A stretch of DNA of 64,000 bases from CAWGXZ01 sp963826695 (GTDB lineage Bacteria > Pseudomonadota > Gammaproteobacteria > Burkholderiales > Burkholderiaceae_C). The position numbers were made by a program, and so were the translations under genes. Location: positions 62,001 through 126,000 of the forward strand of contig CAWGXZ010000001.1 of NCBI GenBank assembly GCA_963826695.1, given 5' to 3'. Below are positions 25,676 to 34,883 of the stretch, piece by piece; the first letter of the stretch is position 1; each line of letters begins with the position of its first letter. The notes beneath the pieces were generated by a model. It was not told where the DNA came from. It searched no databases and saw nothing but the letters and a program-made list of their open reading frames with translations.

Positions 25676-26524
25676 ATGAAAGCACCCGAACGCCTGCAAT
25701 CGCTGATTGCCGAAGGCCTGATCGACAGCGTGGTGCGCCAGCTGATGAGCGGCAAGGAAGCCACCGTCTACGTCGTGCGCTGCGGCGACGAGACGCGCTG
25801 CGCCAAGGTCTACAAGGAAGCCGACCAGCGCAGCTTCCGCCAGGCCGTCGACTACACCGAGAACCGCAAGGTCAAGAACAGCCGCCAGGCGCGGGCCATG
25901 GCCAAGGGCACCCGCTTCGGCCGCGAGGCCCGCGAAGCCGCGTGGCAAAGCGCCGAGGTCGACGCGCTCTACCGGCTGGCCGCCGCCGGCGTTCGCGTGC
26001 CGAAGCCGTACAACTTCCACGACGGCGTGCTGCTGATGGAGCTGGTGACCGACGCCGAGGGCGCCGCGGCGCCGCGCCTCAACGACGTGCTGTTCAGCGC
26101 CGAGGAAGCCCGGCAGCACCATGCCAGCCTGCTGGTCGAGGTGGTGCGGATGCTCGGCGCCGGCGTCGTCCACGGCGACCTGTCCGAATTCAACATCCTG
26201 CTGGCGGCCGACGGGCCGGTGATCATCGACCTGCCGCAGGCGGTCGATGCGGCCGGCAACAACCACGCCGAGCGCATGCTGCTGCGCGATGTCGCCAATC
26301 TCGGCAACTTCTTCGGCGGCTTTGCGCCCGAACTGCTCGGGACCGCGTACGGCGCCGAGATCTGGGACCGCTACCGCCGCGGCGTGCTCGATCCGGCGAC
26401 GCCGCTGACCGGCCGCTTCGAGCGCAAGCGCGGCGCGGTCGATCTCGGCGGCGTGCTGCGCGAGATCGACGACGCGAAGTCGGAAGAGGCCGCGCGGCGG
26501 TTGCGGATGCAGACCGCCGGCTGA
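25676..26524 (+). CDS. RIO-type serine protein kinase
   Basis: A 282-residue atypical protein kinase. The ATP-binding region includes SGKEATVYVV and K44 in CAKVYK. The catalytic loop is VVHGDLSEFNILL (D168, N173) and the metal-binding motif is VIIDLPQAVD (D185), the RIO pattern where IDxPQ replaces DFG. The RIO signature helix with KVKNSRQARAMAKGTRFGREA is present. Bacterial RIO proteins are poorly understood and no substrate can be named. It starts at ATG 25676; the stop is followed by a 121-bp repeat. Confidence 0.9.
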   Translation: MKAPERLQSLIAEGLIDSVVRQLMSGKEATVYVVRCGDETRCAKVYKEADQRSFRQAVDYTENRKVKNSRQARAMAKGTRFGREAREAAWQSAEVDALYRLAAAGVRVPKPYNFHDGVLLMELVTDAEGAAAPRLNDVLFSAEEARQHHASLLVEVVRMLGAGVVHGDLSEFNILLAADGPVIIDLPQAVDAAGNNHAERMLLRDVANLGNFFGGFAPELLGTAYGAEIWDRYRRGVLDPATPLTGRFERKRGAVDLGGVLREIDDAKSEEAARRLRMQTAG

Positions 26525-26546
26525 TGCACAGCGGCTTGGCAGTTAG

Positions 26547-26667
26547 AGGGTGTGAAGGAAACCGTAGCGAGCGGTTTGAGCTTGCGTTGAGGAGCGCAGC
26601 CGACCATGGCGGTCGGCGAGCACCGGAGACGCGAGATCGGACCGCGCAGCAGGTTTATCCACACCTT
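26547..26667. repeat. 121-bp TIR element, copy 1
   Basis: A non-coding palindromic element between convergent RIO-kinase and Bug-receptor genes. Its ends are inverted repeats (AGGGTGTGAAGGAAACC and GGTTTATCCACACCTT). Internal hairpins are AAACCG/CGGTTT and GCCGACC/GGTCGGC (26599-26605 with 26611-26617). A second copy at 42114-42234 has the same length and about 15 differences, including paired changes in the second hairpin. The right end supplies the first two bases of the Bug gene's stop codon (complement of TTA). It has no coding capacity; a MITE-like origin or a bidirectional terminator role are both possible. Confidence 0.8.
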
Positions 26668-27637
26668 AATCGATCGTCGCGCCCGAACTCTTGACGATGC
26701 GCGCCCAGCGCACGATGTCGTCCTGCAGCATCGCGGTGAACTGCGCCGGCGTCGCCGTGGCGAGTTCGACGCCCTGCGCGGTCAGGCTGGCCCGCGTGTC
26801 GGCTGCCGTGAGCACCTTGCTCATCGCAGCCTGAAGCCGGCTTTCCACGTCGGCCGGCACGCCGCGCGGCGCGAACAGCCCGACCCACAGCGTGCCCGCA
26901 TAGCCCGGCACCCGTTCGGCGATCGCCGGCACGTCGGGCAGCGACGGCGAGCGTTGCGGCGAGCTCACCGCCAGTGCGACCAGCCGGCCCGACTTGATGT
27001 AGCCGAGCGACGACGGCAGGCTGGCGAAGGCCATCGGCACCTGGCCGCCGATGACGTCGGTCATCGCCGGCGCAACGCCCTTGTACGGGATGTGCTGCAG
27101 GTCGACGCCGGCCATCGAATTGAGCATCTCGCCGAGCAGGTGGTTCAGCGTGCCGTTGCCCGCCGAGGCGTACTGGTAGCCGCCGGGCTTGGCCTTGACC
27201 ACCTTGAGGAACTCGTCGAGCGACTTGGCCGGAAAGGCCGGGTTGACGACCAGCACGTTCGGCACCGAGCCGACCAGCGCGATCGGCGAGAAGTCCTTCA
27301 CCGGATCGAAGCCGGGCGACTTGTAGACCGCCGGGTTGATCGCCTGCGCGCTGCTGATCGTCATCAGCAGCGTGTGGCCGTCCTTCGGCGCCTTCGCTGC
27401 CACGGCGGTGCCGATGTTGCCGCCGGCGCCGACCCGGTTCTCGACCACCACGCTCTGGCCGAGCGCCTCGCCGAGCTTCTGGCCGACGATGCGGGCGACG
27501 ATGTCGTTGGTGCCGCCGGCGCTCTGCGGCACGATCAGGGTGATGGGGCGGGTGGGGTAATCGGCGGCGCCGGCGGCGGACGGGAGAACGAGCGCCAACA
27601 GCGCGGCGCCGAGGGATTTCGTCAGGCTTCGGGTCAC
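26666..27637 (-). CDS. Bug-family (TctC-like) periplasmic substrate-binding protein
   Basis: A 323-residue orphan tripartite-tricarboxylate receptor. A signal peptide (TRSLTKSLGAALLALVLPSA) precedes YPTRPITLIVPQSAGGTNDIVAR, VVVENRVGAGGNIG, VKAKPGGYQYASAGNGTLNHL, DLQHIPYKGVAPAMTDVIGG and LWVGLFAPRGVPADV, all typical blocks. The start is GTG 27637 with AGGGGA before it. It is divergent from the acylating aldehyde dehydrogenase at 27865, so it may deliver a related carboxylate or sulfonate; that link is inference. Confidence 0.9.
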   Translation of the reverse strand: MTRSLTKSLGAALLALVLPSAAGAADYPTRPITLIVPQSAGGTNDIVARIVGQKLGEALGQSVVVENRVGAGGNIGTAVAAKAPKDGHTLLMTISSAQAINPAVYKSPGFDPVKDFSPIALVGSVPNVLVVNPAFPAKSLDEFLKVVKAKPGGYQYASAGNGTLNHLLGEMLNSMAGVDLQHIPYKGVAPAMTDVIGGQVPMAFASLPSSLGYIKSGRLVALAVSSPQRSPSLPDVPAIAERVPGYAGTLWVGLFAPRGVPADVESRLQAAMSKVLTAADTRASLTAQGVELATATPAQFTAMLQDDIVRWARIVKSSGATID

Positions 27638-27864
27638 GGCAGTCCCCTGGATGTTGTTCGAGCGGCGATTCTCGGCTGCGAAGGCCTCCGGCCGTACATT
27701 CCGCTGTCGCCGCAGCGGCTGCGTCGGACCACGGCGGCACCCAGACTTCGAGATGCGGGCCTTGCATCGAATGCCAGGCGCACGCTTTTGATCCGTTGAC
27801 TGCGGCCATCGGGGTGTCCACCACGGACGTGAACGTTCTTTCAACTTTCTAGAGGAAGCAAGAC

Positions 27865-29283
27865 ATGGCAAGCAGAGCCGAAGAGCTGTTGACCGACAAC
27901 GTCCGGTTGCGCACGACCACCACGACGAGCCAGGTCCAGAACCTGGTCGCGAGGGCACGCGCGGCGCAGGCGGTGTACGAATCGTTCTCGCAGGAGCAGG
28001 TCGACGCCATCGTCAAGGCGATCGGCAAGTACGTCTACGACAACGCCGAGATGCTGGCGCGAATGGCCGTCGACGAGTCCGGCATCGGTGTCTACGAGCA
28101 CAAGGTGCTGAAGAACCAGGGCAAGGCCCGCGTCATCTGGAACAACCTCAAGGGCAAGAAGTCGCGCGGCATCATCAAGGAAATGCCCGAATCGAACATG
28201 CTGCTCGTCGCCAAGTCGATGGGCGTCGTCGGCGCGGTGACGCCGGTGACCAACCCCATCGTCACGCCGATGTGCAACGCCATGTTCGCGCTCAAGGCGG
28301 GCAACGCGGTGATCTTCGCGCCGCATCCGAAGGCCGAGGGGTGTGCCCAGCACCTGACCGAAGCCTTCATGCGCGAGGTCAAGGCCCTCGGCGGCCCCGA
28401 CGACCTGATCCAGCTGATCAGCAACGGGTCGGTCGAGACGACGCGCGAGCTGATGAAGGCCGTCGACGTGGTCGTCGCCACCGGCGGCGGCGCGATGGTC
28501 AAGTCGGCCTACTCGTCGGGCAAGCCGTCGTACGGCGTCGGCGCCGGCAACGTGCCGGTCGTCATCGACCGCGGCGTCGACATTGCCGATGCGGCCGGCA
28601 AGATCGTCATCGGCGCGGCTTTCGACAACGGCATCATCTGCTCGCACGAGCAGTTCGTGCTGACGCCCGAGGAGCACTACGACGAGACCGTCGCCGCCTT
28701 CATCGCGACCGGCAAGGTCTGGTTCACCGACGACCCGGAGCAGATCCAGCTGATCCGCGACCTGGTCTTTCCGGGCGGTCACATGAACAAGGATGTCGTC
28801 GGCCGGTCGGCTCCCGAGATCGCCGCGATGTTCGGACTCGACATTCCCAAGTCAGCGCAGATCATCCTGCTGCCCGCCGAGGGTGCGGGAAGCGACGACG
28901 TGCTCGCCAGGGAAAAGCTGTTTCCGGTGGTCGCCATCCTGCCGTACACGACCTTCGAGGACGCCGTCGACAAGGCCAAGGCCAACCTGCTGGTCGAGGG
29001 CGCGGGCCATACCGCAGCCCTGCACTCGCACGACGAGGCGCACATCCGCCACATGGGGCTCGAGCTGCCGATCAGCCGGCTGGTCGTCAACCAGACCAGC
29101 GCCACCGGCGCCGGCGGATCGCTGACCAACGGCTTCGCCCCGACGACGACGCTCGGCTGCGGCTCGTGGGGCGGCAACTCGATCTCGGAGAACCTCGACT
29201 ACAAGCACCTGATGAACGTCTCGCGCATCGGCAAGGTGATCACCGGCAAGCCGGTCCCGACGGACGAGGAAATCTGGGGCTGA
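27865..29283 (+). CDS. CoA-acylating aldehyde dehydrogenase (EutE/SauS-like)
   Basis: A 472-residue NAD(P)-dependent dehydrogenase that should turn an aldehyde into its acyl-CoA. The fold markers are VGAVTPVTNPIVTPMCNAMF, GNAVIFAPHPKAEGCAQH and VVATGGGAMVKSAYSSGKPS. The nucleophile is the Cys in AFDNGIICSHEQ, and FPVVAILPYTTFEDAV and SRLVVNQTSATGAGGS follow. The closest families by memory are acylating sulfoacetaldehyde dehydrogenase (SauS) and ethanolamine-type EutE; the substrate cannot be settled. It starts at ATG 27865 with GAGGAAG 9-10 nt upstream. No sulfonate-degradation genes are adjacent. Confidence 0.85.
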   Translation: MASRAEELLTDNVRLRTTTTTSQVQNLVARARAAQAVYESFSQEQVDAIVKAIGKYVYDNAEMLARMAVDESGIGVYEHKVLKNQGKARVIWNNLKGKKSRGIIKEMPESNMLLVAKSMGVVGAVTPVTNPIVTPMCNAMFALKAGNAVIFAPHPKAEGCAQHLTEAFMREVKALGGPDDLIQLISNGSVETTRELMKAVDVVVATGGGAMVKSAYSSGKPSYGVGAGNVPVVIDRGVDIADAAGKIVIGAAFDNGIICSHEQFVLTPEEHYDETVAAFIATGKVWFTDDPEQIQLIRDLVFPGGHMNKDVVGRSAPEIAAMFGLDIPKSAQIILLPAEGAGSDDVLAREKLFPVVAILPYTTFEDAVDKAKANLLVEGAGHTAALHSHDEAHIRHMGLELPISRLVVNQTSATGAGGSLTNGFAPTTTLGCGSWGGNSISENLDYKHLMNVSRIGKVITGKPVPTDEEIWG

Positions 29284-29290
29284 GGGGTTG

Positions 29291-29329
29291 TTCGGCGCGC
29301 CGGTCAGCTGCGCTGACCGGCGTGCCGAA
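29291..29329 (+). terminator. Strong stem-loop after aldehyde dehydrogenase
   Basis: Eighteen-base arms (29291-29308 and 29312-29329) pair with one mismatch around a 3-nt loop, starting 8 nt after the dehydrogenase stop. There is no T-run, so it may work with Rho or as an mRNA-end stabiliser. Confidence 0.6.
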
Positions 29330-29445
29330 TGGGACGAGCATTCGGGTGATTCCGGCGCTCGTGCGGCAACCGCACCAGCCGACGTGAAGCAACGCTCGGA
29401 AGCTGAAGCGGGGAACGTGAACGGACCCGATCGTGCGGACAGCAG

Positions 29446-30362
29446 TCACTCGCCCTCGAAGTAGTCCGCGTCGATCTTCTTGATTTCGTAGAAGCCGACC
29501 GGCGACACGCCGACGTTGTGATCGACCATCAGGCGTGCCAGCTGCGCGCCGTCGACCAGGATCAGCCGGGTCGAGATGAGGTTCACATACTCGAGCGCCT
29601 CGCGCGAGTAGTTCGACGTGGTGATGAAGACGCCCTTTCCGGCGCGCTGACCCTGCAGGGCGCCCGCGAATCTTTGAATGTCCGGCCGGCCCACGGTCGC
29701 GTCCCACCGCTTGGCCTGAAGGTAGATGACATCGAGCCCGAGCTTGTCTTCCTTGATGATGCCGTCGATGCCACCGTCGCCGCTGCGGCCGATCGCCCGT
29801 CCGGCGTCCTGGCGCGAGCCGCCATAGCCCATGGCGACCAGCAGATCGACGACGAGCTGCTCGAAGAACGCGGGCGACGCAGCCTTGACTTGCTCGAGCA
29901 ACTCGACTTCGAGGTTCCGCCGGACGCGCTGGTAGGCCGCACCCATCGCGTCCTCGGGGGTCTGCTCGGTGAGGGCCTCGACGGCCGGCGTCTTGGCCTC
30001 GTCCTCACCTTGTTCCCGGCTCCGCAATCGAAATGCACGAAAGGCCTCGTACTGGTGAGCAGCGTGTTGTCGATCCGTGGGGGATCGAGCAACAGCAGCT
30101 CGTGCCCCTGCCGGGTGATCTGGAAAATGCCTCGCTTCGGCGAGCTCAGCAGCCCGGCCTGTTTCAGGTAGGTGCGCGCCCAGCCGACACGGCTGCTGAA
30201 CACCGGCGCGGCCCCGCTCGGCAGCAGTTCCGAACGCTCGTCGTCGCTGATCGACAGTTCCTCGGCCAGCCGGTCGATCGCCTCGCGCAAGCGGTGTTCG
30301 GCACCGTCGGCTGCGAGGCGCAGGAGCGGCAGCATCAGCGTCTGGTAGTCCGGCAGTGGCAT
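29446..30362 (-). pseudogene. mrr: Mrr-type restriction endonuclease, frameshifted
   Basis: A modification-dependent (type IV-like) nuclease gene split by one missing base near 30059; ACC-AG should read ACC-CAG. Before the shift is a Mrr N-terminal winged-helix domain from ATG 30362 (PLPDYQTLMLPLLRLAADG through GIFQITRQGHELL). After it come QYEAFRAFRLRSREQGEDE and the catalytic domain FFEQLVVDLLVAMGYGG, with GGIDGIIKEDKLGLDVIYLQ followed by AKRW. That is the PD-(D/E)xK core with the QxK variant usual for Mrr. Either a consensus error or genuine inactivation is possible. It follows murU by 35 nt. Confidence 0.85.
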
Positions 30363-30397
30363 ACAGCAACCCGTCGGTCGATGAAGTTCCGCGTCGA

Positions 30398-31156
30398 TCA
30401 GCCCTGCGCGGGCGTCGACTGCACGCGATTCAGGGCCGCAAGGTCCGGCGGCGTTCCCACGTTCGCCCAGCGCCCGCTGTAGATCTCGGCGCCGATGCGC
30501 TGCTCTCGCATGCCCGCATAAAGCAGCGGCCCGAGCGGCGCGCGGCTGCCGGCCGGTACCTCGGCGCAAAGCTCCGCCCGGCAGAGGGCGATGTTGGCGT
30601 AGGTCCAGCGCCGGCCATCGGGCCCGGGCCGGTCGGCGAGCCCCAGGCCGTCGGCCGACAGACCGAAGTCGCCGTTCGGGTGGTACGGCGGATTGGCGAC
30701 CAGCCAGAGGTGGGCCAGCCGGCGCTGGTCGGCGAAGCGTGCCGCGGCCGCGGCATCGAAGCCGAAATCCGGCGCGTGGATGTCGCCGGACACCACCCAG
30801 AACACGTCCTCCGGCCGATCGACCAGCAGCGGCAGGGCCTTGGCAATGCCGCCTGCGGTTTCCAGCGCGCCGCCGTGGTCGCGGCCTTCCATCGAGTAGT
30901 GGATCGTCAGGCCGAAGCGCGAGCCGTCGCCGAGCGCGGCGACGATCTGCTCCTCGAGCCAGGCGGTGTTGACGACGACCTCGCGAACGCCGGCGCGCGC
31001 CAGCGCTTCGAGATGCCACTCGATCAGCGGCTTGCCGAGCACCTTCAGCAGCGGCTTGGGCGTGGTGTCGCTCAGCGGGCGCATGCGCTCGCCGCGGCCG
31101 GCTGCAAGGATGATCGCCCTGGGCGGGCGCGCGGCAGCAGGTCGGGCGGGAGGCAT
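30398..31156 (-). CDS. murU: Nucleotidyltransferase, MurU-like (MurNAc-1-phosphate uridylyltransferase)
   Basis: A 252-residue NTP-transferase of the peptidoglycan-recycling type. The N-terminal signature is AIILAAGRGERMRPLSDTTPKPLLKV, then GKPLIEWHLEALARAGV, VVNTAWLEEQIVAALGDGS and VVSGDIHAPDF. The C-terminal part, AEIYSGRWANVGTPPDL, is typical of MurU. It would make UDP-MurNAc from MurNAc-1-P, bypassing de novo synthesis; sugar specificity is inferred from family resemblance. The partner kinase AmgK is not beside it, unlike in many genomes. It is divergent from tkt with 90 bp between the starts. Confidence 0.8.
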   Translation of the reverse strand: MPPARPAAARPPRAIILAAGRGERMRPLSDTTPKPLLKVLGKPLIEWHLEALARAGVREVVVNTAWLEEQIVAALGDGSRFGLTIHYSMEGRDHGGALETAGGIAKALPLLVDRPEDVFWVVSGDIHAPDFGFDAAAAARFADQRRLAHLWLVANPPYHPNGDFGLSADGLGLADRPGPDGRRWTYANIALCRAELCAEVPAGSRAPLGPLLYAGMREQRIGAEIYSGRWANVGTPPDLAALNRVQSTPAQG

Positions 31157-31246
31157 CGGGCGATTATCGAGGGGCCGGGTGTCGCCCTAAAATGCGCCGC
31201 TTCCGCCCGCCGCCGGGCCTGCCGCGGCGCCATCGCCGAACCCTGC

Positions 31247-33320
31247 ATGACGCTTTCCGCTTCCCCGACCGACTCGATGCTGGACGCGGCTGCCGCGACG
31301 ATGCCGGATGCAACGCTGATGGCCAGCGCCGTACGCGCCCTGGCGATGGACGCGGTGCAGCATGCCAACTCGGGCCACCCGGGCGCGCCGATGGGCATGG
31401 CCGACATTGCCGTCGCGCTCTGGCGCCGGCATCTGCGCCACAACCCGGCAAACCCGGCCTGGTTCGGCCGCGACCGCTTCGTGCTCAGCAACGGCCATGC
31501 GTCGATGCTGCTCTACGCGGTGCTGCACCTCACCGGCTACGACCTGCCGACCCGCGAGCTGCGCAACTTCCGCCAGTTGCACAGCAAGACGCCGGGCCAT
31601 CCCGAGGTCGACGTCACGCCCGGTGTCGAGACGACCACCGGGCCGCTCGGCCAGGGGCTGGCGAATGCCGTCGGCTTCGCGCTCGCCGAAAAGCTGCTGG
31701 CGGCCGAATTCAACCGGCCCGGGCACCAGGTCGTCGACCACCGCACCTTCGTGGCAGCCGGCGACGGCTGCCTGATGGAAGGCATCAGCCACGAGGCCTG
31801 TGCGCTGGCCGGCGCCTGGAAGCTGGCCAAGCTGGTGCTGATCTACGACGACAACGGCATCTCGATCGACGGTGAAGTCGCGCCCTGGTTCGTCGACGAC
31901 ACGCCGAAGCGCTTTGCCGCCTACGGCTGGAACGTCATCGACGGCGTCGACGGCCACGATGTCGACGCCGTCGACCGGGCGCTCGGCCGCGCCAGGCACG
32001 CCGACCGGCCGACGCTCATCGTCTGCAAGACGCAGATCGGCAAGGGCTCGCCGAACCGCGCCGGCACCGCCAAGGCGCACGGCGAGGCGCTCGGCCTCGA
32101 TGAAATCCGGCTGACCCGCGAAGCGCTGGCGTGGACGCACGAGCCGTTTGCCCTGCCCGAAGCCGCCTTTGCGCTCTGGGATTGCCGCGCCGAAGGCGCA
32201 GCCGCCGAGGCCGAATGGACGCAGCGCTTCGCGGCCTACCGGGCCGAGTTTCCCGAGCTGGCTGCCGAGTTCGAGCGACGCACCCGGGGCGAGCTGCCGG
32301 CGAACTGGACGCAGACCGCGCTCGATGCCGCCCTCGCTGCGCACGCCAAGGCCGAAACCGTGGCCAGCCGCAAGGCCAGCCAACTGGCGCTCGAAGCCTT
32401 CACCGCCGCCCTGCCCGAGCTGCTCGGCGGCAGCGCCGACCTGACCGGTTCGAACCTGACCAACACCCGCAGCACGCCGCCGCTGCGCTTCGACGCCTTC
32501 ACCGGCGCGCCCAACGGCGGCCGGCACATCAACTACGGCGTGCGCGAATTCGGCATGGCGGCCGTCGCCAACGGCGTGGCGCTGCACGGCGGCTTCATTC
32601 CGTACATCGGCACCTTCCTGACCTTCAGCGACTACAGCCGCAACGCGATCCGCATGGCGGCGCTGATGAAGCAGCGGGTGATCCACGTCTTCACCCACGA
32701 CAGCATCGGCCTCGGCGAGGACGGGCCGACGCACCAGTCGATCGAGCACGCGGCGTCGCTGCGGCTGATTCCGGGGCTCGACGTCTGGCGGCCGTGCGAC
32801 ACCGCCGAGACGGCGGTCGCCTGGGCCGCCGCGATCGAAAGCCGCGACCGGCCGAGCGCGCTGCTGCTTTCGCGGCAGAACCTGCCGTATGCGCCGAAGC
32901 CGCCGTCGTCGCTCGACGAGATCGCCCGCGGCGCCTACGTGCTGGCCGAGCCGGGCGAGGTCGGCCTGGCGAAGGCGGCGCAGGCGGTGATCATCGCCAC
33001 CGGCTCCGAAGTGCAGCTGGCGCTGCATGCGCAGCAGCTGCTCGCGGTGCAGCGGATCGCGGTGCGCGTGGTCTCGATGCCGTCGACGACCGTCTTCGAC
33101 CGCCAGAGCGTCGCCTACAAGCGCGCCGTGCTGCCCGACGGCCTGCCGCGCATCGCCGTCGAGATGGGCGCCACCGACGGCTGGTGGAAGTACGGCTGCG
33201 CGGCGGTGGTCGGCATCGACACGCTTCGGCGAGTCGGCCCCTGCCGGCGTGCTGTTCGAGCTTTTCGGCTTCACCGCGGCCAATGTCGCCGCGACGGTGC
33301 AGAAGGCGCTCGGCCGCTGA
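31247..33320 (+). CDS. tkt: Transketolase (frameshifted near 3' end)
   Basis: Thiamine-diphosphate enzyme of the pentose-phosphate and Calvin pathways, about 690 residues. Motifs: MDAVQHANSGHPGAPMGMAD, RDRFVLSNGHASMLLYA, TTGPLGQGLANAVG, the cofactor motif GDGCLMEGISHEA to LIYDDNGISIDG, and THDSIGLGEDGPTHQSIEH in the pyrimidine domain. One extra base near 33224 breaks the last 32 codons: GIDT should continue FGESAPAGVLFELFGFTAAN, which is found in the +1 frame and ends at 33320. Read literally, translation runs on to 33349. A consensus error is likely in this housekeeping gene. gapA follows 45 nt later, suggesting a carbon-metabolism operon. Confidence 0.93.
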
Positions 33321-33365
33321 GCGCAGCGCGAATCCCTTTCCTTCCCTGACTCCGCAAAGGTACCC

Positions 33366-34380
33366 ATGACCATCAAAGTCGCCATCAACGGCTACGGCCG
33401 CATCGGCCGCAACATGCTCCGCGCCCACTACGAAGGCGGCAAGAAGCACGACATCGAGATCGTCGCCATCAACGACCTCGGCAACCCGGAAACCAACGCC
33501 CACCTGACCCAGTACGACACCGCGCACGGGCCGTTCCCCGGCCAGGTGGCGGTCGAAGGCGATTCGATGGTCGTCAACGGCGACAAGGATCCGCGTGCTC
33601 GCCAACCGCAACCCGGCCGAGCTGCCGTGGGGCGAGCTGGGCGTCGACGTGGTCCTGGAATGCACCGGCTTCTTCACCAGCAAGGAAAAGGCGTCGGCGC
33701 ACCTCCGGGGCGGCGCGAAGAAGGTCATCATCTCGGCGCCGGGCGGCAAGGACGTCGACGCGACCATCGTCTACGGCGTCAACCATGGCGTGCTCAAGGC
33801 CAGCGACACGGTGATCAGCAATGCCAGCTGCACCACCAACTGCCTGGCGCCGCTGGTGCAGCCGCTGCACGCCGCCATCGGCCTGGAGACCGGGCTGATG
33901 ACGACGATCCATTCGTACACCAACGACCAGGTGCTGACCGACGTCTACCACGAGGACCTGCGCCGCGCCCGCAGCGCCACGACCAGCATGATCCCGACGA
34001 AGACCGGCGCCGCCACCGCCGTCGGCCTGGTGCTGCCCGAGCTGAACGGCCGCCTCGACGGCTACGCGATGCGCGTGCCGACGATCAATGTCTCGATCGT
34101 CGACCTGAGCTTCATCGCCTCGCGCGACACGACGGTGGAAGAAGTCAACGGATCATGAAGCAGGCCGCCGAGTCGGGCCCGCTCGCCGGCGTGCTCGACT
34201 ACACCGACGGCACCGCTGGTCAGCGTCGACTTCAACCACAACCCGGCGTCGAGCACCTTCGACGCGACGCTGACCAAGGTTTCGGGCCGGCTGGTCAAGG
34301 TCAGCAGCTGGTACGACAACGAGTGGGGCTTCTCGAACCGCATGCTCGACACCACGGTGGCGCTGATGGCGGCGCATTAG
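33366..34380 (+). CDS. gapA: Glyceraldehyde-3-phosphate dehydrogenase (three frameshifts)
   Basis: NAD-dependent glycolytic enzyme. In pieces it is complete: MTIKVAINGYGRIGRNMLRA (NAD fold), then after an extra base near 33587 LANRNPAELPWGELGVDVVL, the active-site motif SNASCTTNCLAPL, HSYTNDQVLTD and NVSIVDLSF. After a missing base near 34150 comes IMKQAAESGPLAGVLDYTD. After an extra base near 34209 come PLVSVDFNHNPASS and SSWYDNEWGFSNRMLDT to the stop at 34380. No piece is missing or degenerate, so the three indels (+1, -1, +1) look like base-calling errors. A clear terminator follows. Confidence 0.93.
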
Positions 34381-34411
34381 GCAATGCCCCTTCGGGGAAT
34401 TCGGCTCGACC

Positions 34412-34435
34412 AGGCGCCCTCCGGGCGCCTTTTTC
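34412..34435 (+). terminator. Rho-independent terminator after gapA
   Basis: An eight-base stem (AGGCGCCC / GGGCGCCT) with loop TCC, followed by a run of T, lies 31 nt after the gapA stop. It is textbook in form and ends the tkt-gapA unit. Confidence 0.9.
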
Positions 34436-34810
34436 TTGGTCGCAAGCCTCCAAGGAAAAGTCGAGCGCTGGCTGGCGCGCGTGCTGGGTGCAGCGTGCAC
34501 CGTTTGGGCGTTGAGTGCCTGCGCCGGCCAGGCCACCGGCACAGGCACAGTCACAGGCACTCACGGGTCGGACATGCGCATCCTCGCAACCCTGCCGCAG
34601 CCTTCGGCCGATGGTTCAGCCGTTGCCCGTGCCGCACAGCGAGCCGCCGGCGTGCCGGTACGCCACCTGGCGGCGCTGAGTCCGCTGCAGCATGCGCTCG
34701 CACTGTCGTGCCACACGACGGCGGAATGCGAAGCGGCACTGCAGCGTCTGCGCGCGCAAAGCGGGCAGTTTGTCGCGGTTGCCCTGGACGGACGCAAAGT
34801 CCGTCACTGA
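34436..34810 (+). CDS. Putative lipoprotein, possible propeptide/inhibitor-like partner of the subtilase
   Basis: A 124-residue frame with a basic n-region, a hydrophobic core and lipobox LSAC (ARVLGAACTVWALSAC), so probably lipid-anchored. The mature part, RILATLPQ through AAGVPVRHLAALSPLQ and FVAVALDGRKVRH, has the spacing of a small alpha/beta I9-like (subtilisin-propeptide) domain. It also has two Cys in LSCHTTAEC. The next gene, 73 nt on, is a subtilase, which suggests an inhibitor or folding helper; this is inference. The start (TTG 34436) is weak, sits in the gapA terminator tail and has no good ribosome-binding site; GTG 34481 is the alternative. Confidence 0.5.
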   Translation: MVASLQGKVERWLARVLGAACTVWALSACAGQATGTGTVTGTHGSDMRILATLPQPSADGSAVARAAQRAAGVPVRHLAALSPLQHALALSCHTTAECEAALQRLRAQSGQFVAVALDGRKVRH

Positions 34811-34883
34811 ACCGCCCGACGCGGCACGCCTGCTGCCAGGGAGCTCGCGCAGAATCCGCGCGCCCGCGTCGACTGGAGTTTTC

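Noticed and set aside
26547..26667. Insertion sequence
   Set aside because: Terminal inverted repeats are present but the element is only 121 bp, encodes no transposase and shows no clear target-site duplication.
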